Of a DNA stretch of 34,982 nucleotides, positions 8,098 to 18,138 are shown piece by piece. Location: assembly GCA_027064085.1 (NCBI GenBank), contig JAMOQH010000138.1, forward strand, positions 1 to 34,982. The letters are read 5' to 3'. Position numbers and translations under genes: made by a program. The DNA comes from a bacterium (GTDB lineage Bacteria > UBP6 > JAFGXH01). The notes below the pieces were generated by a model. The model did no database searches. It had not been told where the DNA came from and worked only from the letters and a program-made list of their open reading frames with translations. The stretch's first letter is position 1. Each line of letters starts with the position of its first letter.

Positions 8098-9582
8098 ATG
8101 CTCTTAAAATCATTGAAATTATTAATCATTTTGTTGATAACTTTGTTGATAACTCTGTTTTCGGCATGCAGAACATCAGTAAAAGATGATGATTGGATAA
8201 CTGGAGATGATGATAAAGACGCTGTAGATGCGAGAGAATTAGTTGGAGAAAAATCATCTTATAAATCACAGAGGTTTGAATCTAATACTGTAAGGGAAGG
8301 TGATTCCATTTCTTTTGAAAAACAAGATAAATCTTTAGAGTCTAAAAAGCCTATAAGCCTTATAGATGCTGGTAAAACTACCCCCCATCCTATTTGGGAG
8401 GAGAGCTCTAGGCAAACAAAGAATGTTCTTGTTGTTTTACCTCTAACTGGTGAGTTAGAAACTATAGGTAAAAAAATTAAAAATGCTATAGTTAAGGTAA
8501 ATCAAGAACTAGAAGAGCCTTTTAATTTAGCTTTTTTTGATACTCAAAGTAACATGTATGAAAAAAAAGGAGAATTATATGATTTTGTAATTAAAAATGA
8601 TATAAAATTTATTATTGGAGGTCTGCAAAGTCAAGATACTAAAGATATTGTGGAAGTTGCAGGAATTAAAAATATTCTAGTTTTTTCTTTATCTCCAAAT
8701 AGTAAACTTGCTCTTGAACACAAAAATTTATACATTCAATCTATTACTCCAGAAAACATAGCGTATTCAGTAGTAAAATATGCTATAGAAAAGAAACATT
8801 TCAGAAAATTTGCAATTTTTTATCCATATACTGAAATAGGAATGGAGTATTATTATTATTTTAAATATTATGTTGATTATATGGGTGCTGAAATTACCAA
8901 AGAGGTAATATTCAATCCCAAAGCAAATAACCTTGATAAGCCAATTTCAAAACTTGTTGAAAGAGATAATCCATATAAAAGACCAGATTTTCAAAAATAC
9001 TTAAGACATGCAAGAACAATTTCCAATCCATACCGAAAAAAACACTATCTTGAAATTTCAAAACTTAAATTAAAACCAATTTTTGATTATGATGCTATTT
9101 TCTTACCAATATCAGATAGAAAAATAAACTATATTATTCCAATACTTGCATCATGGGATTTACCTTTAAAAACCAATAATCAAAGATTAATGGAGCAGGT
9201 CTATCACAAATATTTAAACAAACACCAAAAATATGTTCAGGTTTTTGGTACTCCCTTTTGGTATAATGAAAATATATTTAATGATAATTCACCTTATATA
9301 AACGGTTCAATTTTTCCTTCTCCCTATAATATTGACTTAGAAAATGAAAGCAATCCGTTTGTTGTTCTTTTTAAAAACGAAATAATTGAAAAAAAATCGT
9401 TAATATACGAAGCCCTTATTTATGATATGGTTAACATTATGTATTATGTTTTTGAGAAAAAAGAAGATATTAAAACTTATGATGGCGTAATGGGGGCTTA
9501 TTTTTTATATAAAAATCAATTTTTTAAAGATTTTGGAATGGCAATTATTCATGAAAATAGAATTTACACCTATGCTGAATAA
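8098..9582 (+). CDS. Lipoprotein with type I periplasmic-binding fold (LppC/LpoA-like)
   Basis: The 494-residue protein has a long hydrophobic N-terminus (LLITLLITLF, encoded by a short tandem DNA repeat) and a lipobox FSAC with the cysteine at residue 24. An acidic, Ser-rich linker follows. From about residue 108 the segments NVLVVLPLTGELETIGKKI, FDTQSN, IKFIIGGLQSQDTKDIVE, NILVFSLSP and FRKFAIFYPYTEIGMEY fit a periplasmic-binding-protein type I fold, as in amino-acid receptors and LppC/LpoA penicillin-binding-protein activators. A membrane-anchored periplasmic location with a cell-wall role is possible, but the LpoA N-terminal TPR domain is absent. No clear ribosome site precedes the ATG at 8098. 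It converges on fliP with four bases between. Confidence 0.75.
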   Translation: MLLKSLKLLIILLITLLITLFSACRTSVKDDDWITGDDDKDAVDARELVGEKSSYKSQRFESNTVREGDSISFEKQDKSLESKKPISLIDAGKTTPHPIWEESSRQTKNVLVVLPLTGELETIGKKIKNAIVKVNQELEEPFNLAFFDTQSNMYEKKGELYDFVIKNDIKFIIGGLQSQDTKDIVEVAGIKNILVFSLSPNSKLALEHKNLYIQSITPENIAYSVVKYAIEKKHFRKFAIFYPYTEIGMEYYYYFKYYVDYMGAEITKEVIFNPKANNLDKPISKLVERDNPYKRPDFQKYLRHARTISNPYRKKHYLEISKLKLKPIFDYDAIFLPISDRKINYIIPILASWDLPLKTNNQRLMEQVYHKYLNKHQKYVQVFGTPFWYNENIFNDNSPYINGSIFPSPYNIDLENESNPFVVLFKNEIIEKKSLIYEALIYDMVNIMYYVFEKKEDIKTYDGVMGAYFLYKNQFFKDFGMAIIHENRIYTYAE

Positions 9583-9586
9583 ATTT

Positions 9587-10336
9587 TTATGCAAAACTTT
9601 TTAATAAAGAACCAATTATTAAATCCCAGCCATTAACCAAAACAAAGAGCATTAATTTTAATGGTAGTGAAATAATTGCAGGTGGTAACATCATCATACC
9701 CATAGACATTAAAATTGACGCAACTATTATATCCAAAACAATAAAAGGTATAAAAATCATAAACCCCATTTGAAAACCTCGTTTAATTTCTGAAGTTATA
9801 AAGGCGGGGATTATAATTCTTAAAGATAAGTCATTTAAATTCTGAGGCTTATCTTTTAAGCCAGAATGAGATAAAAATAATTTTAAATCTTCTTCATAAA
9901 CTTGTGCAAACATAAATTTTTTTAGAGGTTCAGATGCATTTTTTAAAAATACAGTTCTGTTTATCTTGCCATCAATATATGGTTGCAATGCAGTTGTATT
10001 TATCTGATTAAAAGTTGGACCCATTATAAAAAATGTTATAAATAGAGATAAACCAACAATAATTTGATTAGGAGGAAGAGATTGAGTTCCTAGTGCTTGT
10101 CTAGTAAAGGATAAAACAATTACAACTCTTGCAAATGATGTCATGGCTAGTATAATTGCAGGTGCAATAGTTAAAAGGGTTAATATAAGCAGTATTTTTA
10201 TTGTGGTAACACCTTCTCCTTGTGCAGGATTATCACTAAAACTAACTTTTACTCCACCTGGGATATTAAGCTGTGATTGTGCAAATGTATCAATGTTAGT
10301 AAATAAAAATAATCCTATGTATAAATACTTTTTCAT
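9587..10336 (-). CDS. fliP: Flagellar export gate protein FliP
   Basis: The 249-residue protein has a signal peptide ending near FAQSQ, then the FliP hydrophobic blocks TTIKILLILTLLTIAPAI and TSFARVVIVLSFTRQALG, SLPPNQIIVGLSLFITFFIM, and the C-terminal GFMIFIPFIVLDIIVAS and MSMGMMMLPPAIISLPLKLM. These are FliP hallmarks. FliP forms the core of the FliPQR export gate in the inner membrane. It starts one base after the end of fliO, so the two are translationally coupled. Usually fliQ and fliR follow; here the next gene lies on the opposite strand, so they must be elsewhere. Confidence 0.96.
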   Translation of the reverse strand: MKKYLYIGLFLFTNIDTFAQSQLNIPGGVKVSFSDNPAQGEGVTTIKILLILTLLTIAPAIILAMTSFARVVIVLSFTRQALGTQSLPPNQIIVGLSLFITFFIMGPTFNQINTTALQPYIDGKINRTVFLKNASEPLKKFMFAQVYEEDLKLFLSHSGLKDKPQNLNDLSLRIIIPAFITSEIKRGFQMGFMIFIPFIVLDIIVASILMSMGMMMLPPAIISLPLKLMLFVLVNGWDLIIGSLLKSFA

Positions 10337-10337
10337 A

Positions 10338-11390
10338 TTATAGCTTTTTGATATTTTTTAATTTTTTACTAAAATGTGTTACTACTTCAGGTTCTTCTTC
10401 TTGAATATATGGATTCTTTTTAGTTTTTTTCTGAAAGAAACTTCTTTCTAATTCATCGATTTCTTCATCTAATTCAGTTTTAAATTCTTTTTTATTTCTT
10501 TTTTTAGGTAAGTACTCTAATTCTTCATTTTCTTCAGTATGGTCATTTAATCCTGATAGTACTTGAACACCATTTTCCGATGTTGCTAGTAGCAACTTAT
10601 TGCCATTGGCTTCAACCATAATTAATTGTTTTTTATTTCCTAGTGATTTTGTTGATAAAATTTTAACACTTTCATTATTGGCAAGAGATAAATTTCCATT
10701 TCTTTTTTTAAGAAAGAATGCAATTGCTCCTAAAAATAATAAAATAATAAACATTATACTATTAAAAGAATTTGGAGCTGGAGATGCAATTAAAGGCTCT
10801 TTGTTGGCTTTTGGGGAAAGTGCTGATTTTATTTTTGCATTAGTTTTTAATTTCTCTTTAGAGCTAGTTAATGCTTTTTTGCCATTTATATTTATTGTTT
10901 TTTTGTTGTCGTCAATAGTGGTAATAGATTTTGCCATTTTTACAGGAAGAGCTTTTGTTTTATTATTATTTTTTTCTTGGAGATGAAATAAAAGCATATC
11001 TTTTTGAGATTTAAAGAGTTTTACTATTACTTTGTTTTTTTTTATTTGTATTTCATTTAGTTCTGGTTTAACAAGTTTTGCATTTTTAAATCTTATTCTG
11101 TAATCAACTCTATTTAAACTAGGAGAGTGAACGAGTGTTCTTAATATTCTTTTATCAGTAGTTTTAGGATAAGCTTGTTTTTTTACCATCATTGTATTTT
11201 GTAAAGTAATTATTATTAAATCTTTATTGTAGGATATGAATATATTTTTACTTTCTAGTGGGCTCTCTAATGTTAATATTGCATCAGATGATAAATCATT
11301 TTCTTTTAATGAGCTTTCAAGTACAGTATTAATTGGTTTTGCATATATTGTTGCAGTTATCAAGGTTAAAAATATAAAAAAGAATTTCAT
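10338..11390 (-). CDS. fliO: FliO-like flagellar assembly protein with an extended, possibly AMIN-type, N-terminus
   Basis: The 350-residue protein has a signal peptide (MKFFFIFLTLITATIYA), a beta-rich domain (about 20-135) that resembles AMIN domains, a Lys-rich linker, one membrane helix (FNSIMFIILLFLGAIAFFL, about 208-226) and, just after it, a FliO-type segment (SVKILSTKSLGNKKQLIMVE, then KLLLATSENGVQVL). A charged tail ends the protein. FliO is a chaperone for FliP assembly in the export gate; position directly before fliP supports this. Typical FliO is near 100-150 residues, so the periplasmic part is a large addition. A GGAGG site precedes the ATG at 11390. The FliO call is strong from context; the AMIN call is tentative. 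Confidence 0.8.
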   Translation of the reverse strand: MKFFFIFLTLITATIYAKPINTVLESSLKENDLSSDAILTLESPLESKNIFISYNKDLIIITLQNTMMVKKQAYPKTTDKRILRTLVHSPSLNRVDYRIRFKNAKLVKPELNEIQIKKNKVIVKLFKSQKDMLLFHLQEKNNNKTKALPVKMAKSITTIDDNKKTININGKKALTSSKEKLKTNAKIKSALSPKANKEPLIASPAPNSFNSIMFIILLFLGAIAFFLKKRNGNLSLANNESVKILSTKSLGNKKQLIMVEANGNKLLLATSENGVQVLSGLNDHTEENEELEYLPKKRNKKEFKTELDEEIDELERSFFQKKTKKNPYIQEEEPEVVTHFSKKLKNIKKL

Positions 11391-11460
11391 TGTGCCTCCT
11401 ATTACATCAAAGTATCCACTTGAAAGAATAGCAATTCATTTTCCATATTTTTTATATGCC

Positions 11461-11552
11461 CGTAGAGACAAGGCATTGCCCGTAGAGACAAGGCATTGCC
11501 CGTAGAGACAAGGCATTGCCTTGTCTTTACTTTGGCGTTGCCTTGTCTCTAC
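11461..11552. repeat. Intergenic array of palindromic element halves (copy D)
   Basis: Three exact 20-nt units run 11461-11480, 11481-11500 and 11501-11520, each beginning CGTAGAGAC. The last one continues into its complementary arm, giving a complete hairpin: arm 11502-11514, loop ATT 11515-11517, arm 11518-11530 with one G-U pair. A further right arm, GCCTTGTCTCTAC, lies at 11540-11552 after a shortened left arm (GGC). The whole array fills much of the 197-base tilS-fliO gap, so it could fold into several alternative hairpins or act as a partial terminator. It belongs to the same family as the coding copies, with the stem core GACAAG/CTTGTC. Confidence 0.85.
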
Positions 11553-11587
11553 GGGGTGTCTATATTTTGACTATATTATTATTTATA

Positions 11588-12859
11588 CTATTTTTTGTTA
11601 TGATTTGGATTATAATAATATCCCTTTTCTATAAACGGAATTGCAATAATTTCATTATTTAGGGATAATAAAGGCCATATTTTTCTTAAAAAGATTGGGA
11701 TTTTATGGTCTATAAATATATCCTTCAGTTTTATCTCTTTATTATTGTATTTCTTAAATTTATCTCCATTTGTAAAATTTATTAATTTAATATTTTCATT
11801 TATAAACAAATCATTTAGTTCACAATTTCTAAAAAAACTTATTTTTTCTTTTATTATTTCAAAAAGTTTTTTGGTTTCATCTATTGATAGTATGTTATTA
11901 TTATTTCTATAAATTGCAATATAATTTTTATCTGAATAGAAGTTAATCTCTTTTGTTATTTGAAGTTTTATAGGAGTTGTTGTGAGAGTCATCGCCTTTG
12001 TAGGACGAGTCATCGACTCGTCCGTACAGGCTAGGATTTCGGATATTTTATTGTATGATGTGCTGGTATTGAAAAATTTATATAATATTAAATGTATAAG
12101 CCTATTTTTTATATTATTAGGTAAAGAATTATGGAGATTAATATCAAAAAAAATAAAATCTTTAAAAATATGAAGGTTTTTATCTATAAAATTATTTAAA
12201 ATCCCATCAAAATATTCGTTATCTTTTTTAATTTGTTCCATTAAATTTATAATATGAGTATGTAAATCATAGTTTTCAATATTTAATCTAGGAAGAATTT
12301 CATTTCTTATTTTATTTCTTAAGTATATATTTTGGAAATTAGTTTCATCTTCTATATGTTCTAAATTATGCTTTACTATATAGTTTTTAATATCAGTAGT
12401 TGTAAAATCTAATAACGGCCGGATAATAATATCTCTGTTTTCAGATATTCCTGCTAGTCCACTCAATGAGGTGCCTCTGTATAGTCTTATAAAAAACTGT
12501 TCAATATTGTCACTTTTAGTGTGTGCTGTTGCAATTTTATTATAGTCGTTTTTTTCTGCAATTTGATATAGTGCTTTATATCTTTTTTCTCTTGCGATAG
12601 CTTCAATATTAGAATTTAGATTTTTTAAATTAAGTCTAGTTTCAAAATACTTTATTTTATACTTTTGTGCAATTTTTTTAGAAAATAATGCGTCTTTATA
12701 ACTAGCTTCTCTGATTTGATGGTTTATATGAGCTATTGCTATTTGTTTTTTGTTTACTATCTTTAATAATAAATCAAGTAATACAATAGAGTCTTTACCG
12801 CCTGAAAATGCTATAAGAATTTTATCAGAATCTTTTATAAAAGAAGTATTAAGTTGCAT
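11588..12859 (-). CDS. tilS: tRNA(Ile)-lysidine synthase TilS, with an in-frame palindromic insert
   Basis: The 423-residue protein has the PP-loop signature SGGKDS at residues 19-24 and further TilS motifs: AHINHQIR, ATAHTKSDNIEQFFIRLYRG and RPLLDFTTTDI. TilS modifies the CAU anticodon of tRNA-Ile2 to lysidine using ATP and is essential. The C-terminal domain (about 335-420) includes NFTNGDKFKK and KLKDIFIDHKIPIFLRKIWPL. Residues 280-286 (DESMTRP) come from the palindrome at 12000-12027 and are followed by a decayed second unit (TKAMTLT). The insert falls between the PP-loop/helical part and the C-terminal domain, where extra residues may be tolerated. The reading frame stays intact, so the gene is probably active. 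It starts 15 bases after the lipoprotein at 12875. Confidence 0.95.
   Translation of the reverse strand: MQLNTSFIKDSDKILIAFSGGKDSIVLLDLLLKIVNKKQIAIAHINHQIREASYKDALFSKKIAQKYKIKYFETRLNLKNLNSNIEAIAREKRYKALYQIAEKNDYNKIATAHTKSDNIEQFFIRLYRGTSLSGLAGISENRDIIIRPLLDFTTTDIKNYIVKHNLEHIEDETNFQNIYLRNKIRNEILPRLNIENYDLHTHIINLMEQIKKDNEYFDGILNNFIDKNLHIFKDFIFFDINLHNSLPNNIKNRLIHLILYKFFNTSTSYNKISEILACTDESMTRPTKAMTLTTTPIKLQITKEINFYSDKNYIAIYRNNNNILSIDETKKLFEIIKEKISFFRNCELNDLFINENIKLINFTNGDKFKKYNNKEIKLKDIFIDHKIPIFLRKIWPLLSLNNEIIAIPFIEKGYYYNPNHNKK
12000..12027. repeat. Palindromic element copy B, inside tilS
   Basis: GGACGAGTC (12003-12011) and GACTCGTCC (12015-12023) pair perfectly around the loop ATC. The outer bases GTA and GTAC are remnants of the family ends; the left arm has lost one base relative to the 13-nt form. 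On the tilS strand it encodes DESMTRP. A decayed partner unit (GAGTCATCG shared) lies at about 11985-11999. Confidence 0.82.
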
Positions 12860-12874
12860 TAAATTAATTATATT

Positions 12875-14449
12875 TTATTGATGGAATCCACCTGTAATAT
12901 CCCATATCTTTTTTATTGATGTTCTGTTTTCTCCATCAAAAGGGTATTCCGTGTTTTTTAAGCCAGGGTAAGTGTCTATGGTTACCCTTATTTTATATGC
13001 ATCTTCATCTGTATAGTCACTACACTTATCTGTGGCGTTTGCTACTTTTGCAATATATTTAAAACCTAAATCTTCATCTTTAACATCAAATTTAATTATT
13101 CTACCAGATTTATCCATTTCAAAACCGTATTTATTTCTGTTAAAATCTAATTCTCCATTTTCTTTATCAAAATCTCCTGATATATCTTTACCATTAATTT
13201 TGATGCTCATTTTTGATTCATTTTCATTTGTTGCTATAGGATTCATGTATTCATCCATTAAATAAAAATAAATTATTTGCTCACTATTACATCTCATTGC
13301 TGGCCCCCCTTGAACCCAATTGAAATATTCTCCTTGTTCTGTTTCAAATCTTGTAGTCGTTTCAGATTCATCAGGTGAACCAGTCAGTAATATTTTAAAT
13401 TGAGTCCAAACGGTAATGTCATCATTCCAAGATCCATCTTCACCATCATAAGCACTTGGATCACCAAAAGATTCTACATAAGGCTCATCATAAGAGCCAT
13501 TTAATAATCCTGTATCTCTTTTTCCATTATCATTTGCATCAATAAATGGTTCTCCTAAAAAAGTTCCTTTTACTTTTTCACCTGGGTCAAAGTCTCCATT
13601 TCTATTTGTATCTTCAAAACACTCTTCTCCATTTGCATAAGCAATAATTGTAACAAGGCTGTCTCGTGGATTCATCGTTTCACCACTAAGTCCACATCTG
13701 CATCTTTCTTCTGTTTCTGAGTCTTTAGGGCAGCTATTACAATCACCAGTTATGCCTAATGGCTCTACATCCATTGGTTTAACTGCTGGATCTGCGATAT
13801 AAAAATATTTATTAGTTGCAGGAGTATTTCCTGGAATTATAATCATTCTTCCGACTTCTGTTTCAAATTTTACATCTGGAACATCAACAGGGCTTAAATC
13901 TCTATTTAATGATTTAATAAAGCATTCAGTTGCAATATTATGATCGGTATATGCACCTAAGTTTTTGGCTAGGCAAGTTAATTCAAAATGACAAGCAGAA
14001 AGCTTTTTACCAGCAACTAAATTACCGAATTTAAGCTTTATTACTTTAGTAAGCTTACTTCCCTCTGCGCCCCTATCGTCAAATGTGATTCTTACTGTAA
14101 TGTTATCATTTCTAACTTTACCTGCATATAAATTTACTTTAGCTGTGTCACCGTCTGTTTTCGCGGTAATTTTTTGTACATCATCTTTGATACTGCTAAA
14201 AGAACCTGCATTTGTTTCAAATTCAACAGGAGTATCTGTCCACACTTCACCACCTGCACTTATTAATTTAGCATCTATTTCTATATAAGAAATACCATCT
14301 GCAGGAACTTCAGTTGAATCTGCTACTTGATTTCCTGTTGCTCCACCAACAAAAGCAATTGTTGATATTTTTATATCTGTATCGTCTCCACCACAAGAAA
14401 CTATAAAGAATATTGAAAATGCCAATATTAAAAATCCCAAAATTTTCAT
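12875..14449 (-). CDS. Lipoprotein with a Big-1-like domain and calcium-loop motifs
   Basis: The 524-residue protein begins MKILGFLILAFSIFFIVSC with Cys19 as the lipidation site. Residues about 40-140 (VPADGISYIEIDAKLISAGG, TPVEFETNAGSF, TAKTDGDTAKVNLYAG) match the bacterial Ig-like group 1 (invasin/intimin) pattern. Around residues 278-310 lie two calcium-loop-like segments, DTNRNGDFDPGE and DANDNGKRDTG, with a cysteine cluster before them (CNSCPKDSETEERCRCG). Such proteins are usually exposed surface lipoproteins; the binding partner is unknown. An AGGAG site precedes the ATG. It is first in a minus-strand run with tilS, and diverges from the bactofilin genes. Confidence 0.8.
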   Translation of the reverse strand: MKILGFLILAFSIFFIVSCGGDDTDIKISTIAFVGGATGNQVADSTEVPADGISYIEIDAKLISAGGEVWTDTPVEFETNAGSFSSIKDDVQKITAKTDGDTAKVNLYAGKVRNDNITVRITFDDRGAEGSKLTKVIKLKFGNLVAGKKLSACHFELTCLAKNLGAYTDHNIATECFIKSLNRDLSPVDVPDVKFETEVGRMIIIPGNTPATNKYFYIADPAVKPMDVEPLGITGDCNSCPKDSETEERCRCGLSGETMNPRDSLVTIIAYANGEECFEDTNRNGDFDPGEKVKGTFLGEPFIDANDNGKRDTGLLNGSYDEPYVESFGDPSAYDGEDGSWNDDITVWTQFKILLTGSPDESETTTRFETEQGEYFNWVQGGPAMRCNSEQIIYFYLMDEYMNPIATNENESKMSIKINGKDISGDFDKENGELDFNRNKYGFEMDKSGRIIKFDVKDEDLGFKYIAKVANATDKCSDYTDEDAYKIRVTIDTYPGLKNTEYPFDGENRTSIKKIWDITGGFHQ

Positions 14450-14552
14450 AAATAACTCCTAAAAAAATACATATTATAATAACATAAAAATAATAAATTT
14501 AAAAGTTTATCAGCTTTTTATTATTATTTTGTTTGATATTCTCTTCAAGTAC

Positions 14553-14581
14553 TTGCAATTAGATATTTTATATAGTATAAA
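14553..14581 (+). promoter_or_regulatory. Putative promoter of the bactofilin operon
   Basis: TTGCAA (14553-14558), 17-nt spacer, TATAAA (14576-14581), 27 bases before the first bactofilin ATG. Hexamers and spacing fit a housekeeping sigma factor. Confidence 0.6.
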
Positions 14582-14607
14582 ATAGAATGTTTTTTTATAG
14601 GTGAAGT

Positions 14608-14964
14608 ATGAAAAAAATGGCATTGACTTCAAAGTCTGAAGGATTTATAGGGCAAGGTATTGAAATTAAAGGAAGTTTAACTGGAGATGAAGCACTAGTA
14701 GTTGAAGGCAAGATAACGGGTGAAATCTCTCTTAATAACCATTTAACTGTTCAAGAATCAGCTGAAATAAAAGCAAATGTTGAAACAGTTGAGTTAACAA
14801 TTAATGGTACTCTAGAGGGAAAAGTTCAGGTTTCTGAATTAATTACAGTAAATTCTACTGCTCAGGTATCTGGAGAGTTATATTCTCCACGAATAATTAT
14901 AGAAGAAGGTGCTCGTTTTAATGGGCATGTTGAGATGGATTTTGAATTACCAGAAGGTATTTAA
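14608..14964 (+). CDS. Bactofilin, first of three
   Basis: The 118-residue protein consists almost wholly of a bactofilin (DUF583) beta-helix. Short repeats such as IEIKGSLTGDEALVVEGKITGEI, split by turns, and VELTINGTLEGKVQ, PRIIIEEGARFNGHVEMD are typical; the last is the conserved bactofilin ending. Bactofilins polymerise without nucleotides into membrane-linked filaments that position cell-wall enzymes or polar complexes. A weak GGTGA site precedes the ATG. Eleven bases separate it from the second bactofilin. It lacks long tails, as expected for a core-only paralogue. Confidence 0.92.
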   Translation: MKKMALTSKSEGFIGQGIEIKGSLTGDEALVVEGKITGEISLNNHLTVQESAEIKANVETVELTINGTLEGKVQVSELITVNSTAQVSGELYSPRIIIEEGARFNGHVEMDFELPEGI

Positions 14965-14975
14965 AGGGGTAATAT

Positions 14976-15293
14976 ATGAGTAATACTATAATTGGTCAAA
15001 CACTTGTAATTGATGGTGAAATTGTTGGAGATGAGTCTTTAACAATTCTAGGTACAGTAAAAGGTAGAATAGAATTAAATAATAAACTTCTTGTTGAAAA
15101 TGAAGGAAGCGTAGAAGCCGATATTATTGTTGACAATATTACTGTTAATGGTACCGTTACCGGTAATGTAGATGCAAGAGAAAAAATAGAAATAGAATCA
15201 ACTGGACAAATGATAGGAGATATTAGAACTCCTAAGCTAAGCATTAAAGAAGGGGCTATCTTTAAAGGTCAAATTGATATGGTTATGGAATAG
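14976..15293 (+). CDS. Bactofilin, second of three
   Basis: At 105 residues this is the shortest of the three and nearly tail-less. The beta-helix repeats are clear: LVIDGEIVGDESLTILGTVK, ITVNGTVTGNVDAREKIEIE, and the end PKLSIKEGAIFKGQIDM. An AAAGGGG site lies before the ATG. It is flanked by paralogues at 11-base spacing on both sides, so the three are one transcript and could co-polymerise. Confidence 0.92.
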   Translation: MSNTIIGQTLVIDGEIVGDESLTILGTVKGRIELNNKLLVENEGSVEADIIVDNITVNGTVTGNVDAREKIEIESTGQMIGDIRTPKLSIKEGAIFKGQIDMVME

Positions 15294-15304
15294 AGAGAGG
15301 AAAT

Positions 15305-15901
15305 ATGAGTGATGTTACTGTAATCGGCAATTCTATATTTATTAGTGGTAATATTGAAGGCAAAGAAGACTTAAGTGTTCAAGGAAAAATAGAGGGGAAT
15401 ATAACTCTTTCTAATACTTTATTTTTAGAAGAAAGTGGTGTTGTTAAAGCAGATGTTTCTGTTAAAAATGCTGTTATTTCAGGAATACTTGTTGGAAATA
15501 TTGAAGCAGAAGAAAGTATTGAAATTACTGAAATTGGTCAAATGGTTGGAGATATCATTGCTCCAAGAGTTGTGATTAGAGATGGTGCAAAATTTAGAGG
15601 TAATATAGATATGACTTCTTATGAAAATACCGTTCAGCCTATTAAAAAAGTAGAATCTTCATTCAAAAGACCTGTTTTAAAGCAGTCTAACTCTAAAACT
15701 GTTATTTCAAGAAGAACATTTACTTCAAATGCAGGTTCTGCAAGTAAAACAATTAAAAAGGATGAAGTGAATACTCCAGCACTTAACAATAAAATTGATA
15801 CTAAAGAATCTGAAAAGATTAAAAATGCGGTAAAAGAAACTGTTGAAGCCAAAAAAGATACTGAAAAAAAAAAAGAGTTAACAGAAAATCTAAAAAAGTA
15901 A
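15305..15901 (+). CDS. Bactofilin, third of three, with a long charged C-terminal tail
   Basis: The 198-residue protein has the same beta-helix in residues about 5-105 (IFISGNIEGKEDLSVQGKIE, VKNAVISGILVGNIEAEES, PRVVIRDGAKFRGNIDM). A Lys/Glu/Ser/Thr-rich tail of about 90 residues follows, ending in a run of lysines and glutamates likely to be disordered or coiled. Such tails usually carry partner-binding sites, so this member may link the filament to other proteins. GAGAGG precedes the ATG. A small lipoprotein follows at 15926. Confidence 0.92.
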   Translation: MSDVTVIGNSIFISGNIEGKEDLSVQGKIEGNITLSNTLFLEESGVVKADVSVKNAVISGILVGNIEAEESIEITEIGQMVGDIIAPRVVIRDGAKFRGNIDMTSYENTVQPIKKVESSFKRPVLKQSNSKTVISRRTFTSNAGSASKTIKKDEVNTPALNNKIDTKESEKIKNAVKETVEAKKDTEKKKELTENLKK

Positions 15902-15925
15902 CTAAAAAGAATAAAAAAAGGTAAT

Positions 15926-16485
15926 ATGATTAAAGTTTGGTTTATATTGAGTTTAGTTTTAATAATGTTTACATCTTGTAATACGATTTTTCATAAAAAG
16001 AACAATAATTATGATTTAATTCTAAACAAGTACTCAAAAGAAAGTTTTAAATATAAAGATTTATTTAATGGAAAAGTAACAGTTGAAGCTATTTTTATTT
16101 CTGATAGTATTAAAAAAGCACTAGAAAAAGATATTGAAAATAACAACTTAAGAGAAAATAACATTCCGTTTTCAATAAAAAATGATTATTTAACTTTTTT
16201 AGTTGCATTTTATTATTATGATTCCAAATTAAATAATCTTGATAAAAAAAATAGTATATGGGATATTACATTGATATTACAAGGTAATAAACACAAACCG
16301 AGTAAAATCACTAAACTTTCTAGAACTAATCACAAAATCTTCAAATATTATTTTAAGAATAACCAACGGTTTTCAACTATTTATTTGGTTGAATTTAATA
16401 TGTTGGAGTTAGATAATATACTTGGAGAGATGAAACTTGTATTTTCTTCAATTGAAGCAACTCTAAAACTTAGTTGGAGGTTATG

Positions 16486-16486
<1 letters not shown>
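15926..16486 (+). CDS. Small lipoprotein of unknown function
   Basis: The 186-residue protein begins [18 protein letters not shown], a lipoprotein signal with Cys18. The mature part is Lys/Asn/Tyr-rich without recognisable motifs; segments such as [34 protein letters not shown] and [12 protein letters not shown] suggest a beta-sandwich. It lies in the bactofilin transcript 24 bases after the third bactofilin, and its stop codon overlaps the mutase start (ATGATG). A partner role for the bactofilins at the envelope is possible but only inferred from position. Confidence 0.75.

Positions 16487-18115
<1,629 letters not shown>

Positions 18116-18138
<23 letters not shown>

Noticed and set aside
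10600-10986. 128-codon open frame on the + strand
   Set aside because: It is the shadow of fliO on the other strand; hydrophobicity arises from Lys/Asn codons read in reverse.
11236-11505. 89-codon frame on the + strand ending in the repeat array
   Set aside because: It is mostly antisense to fliO and ends in tandem repeat DNA; no ribosome site.
11461-11520. Possible CRISPR or VNTR of 20-nt units
   Set aside because: No spacers; the units are halves of the palindromic family seen in genes.
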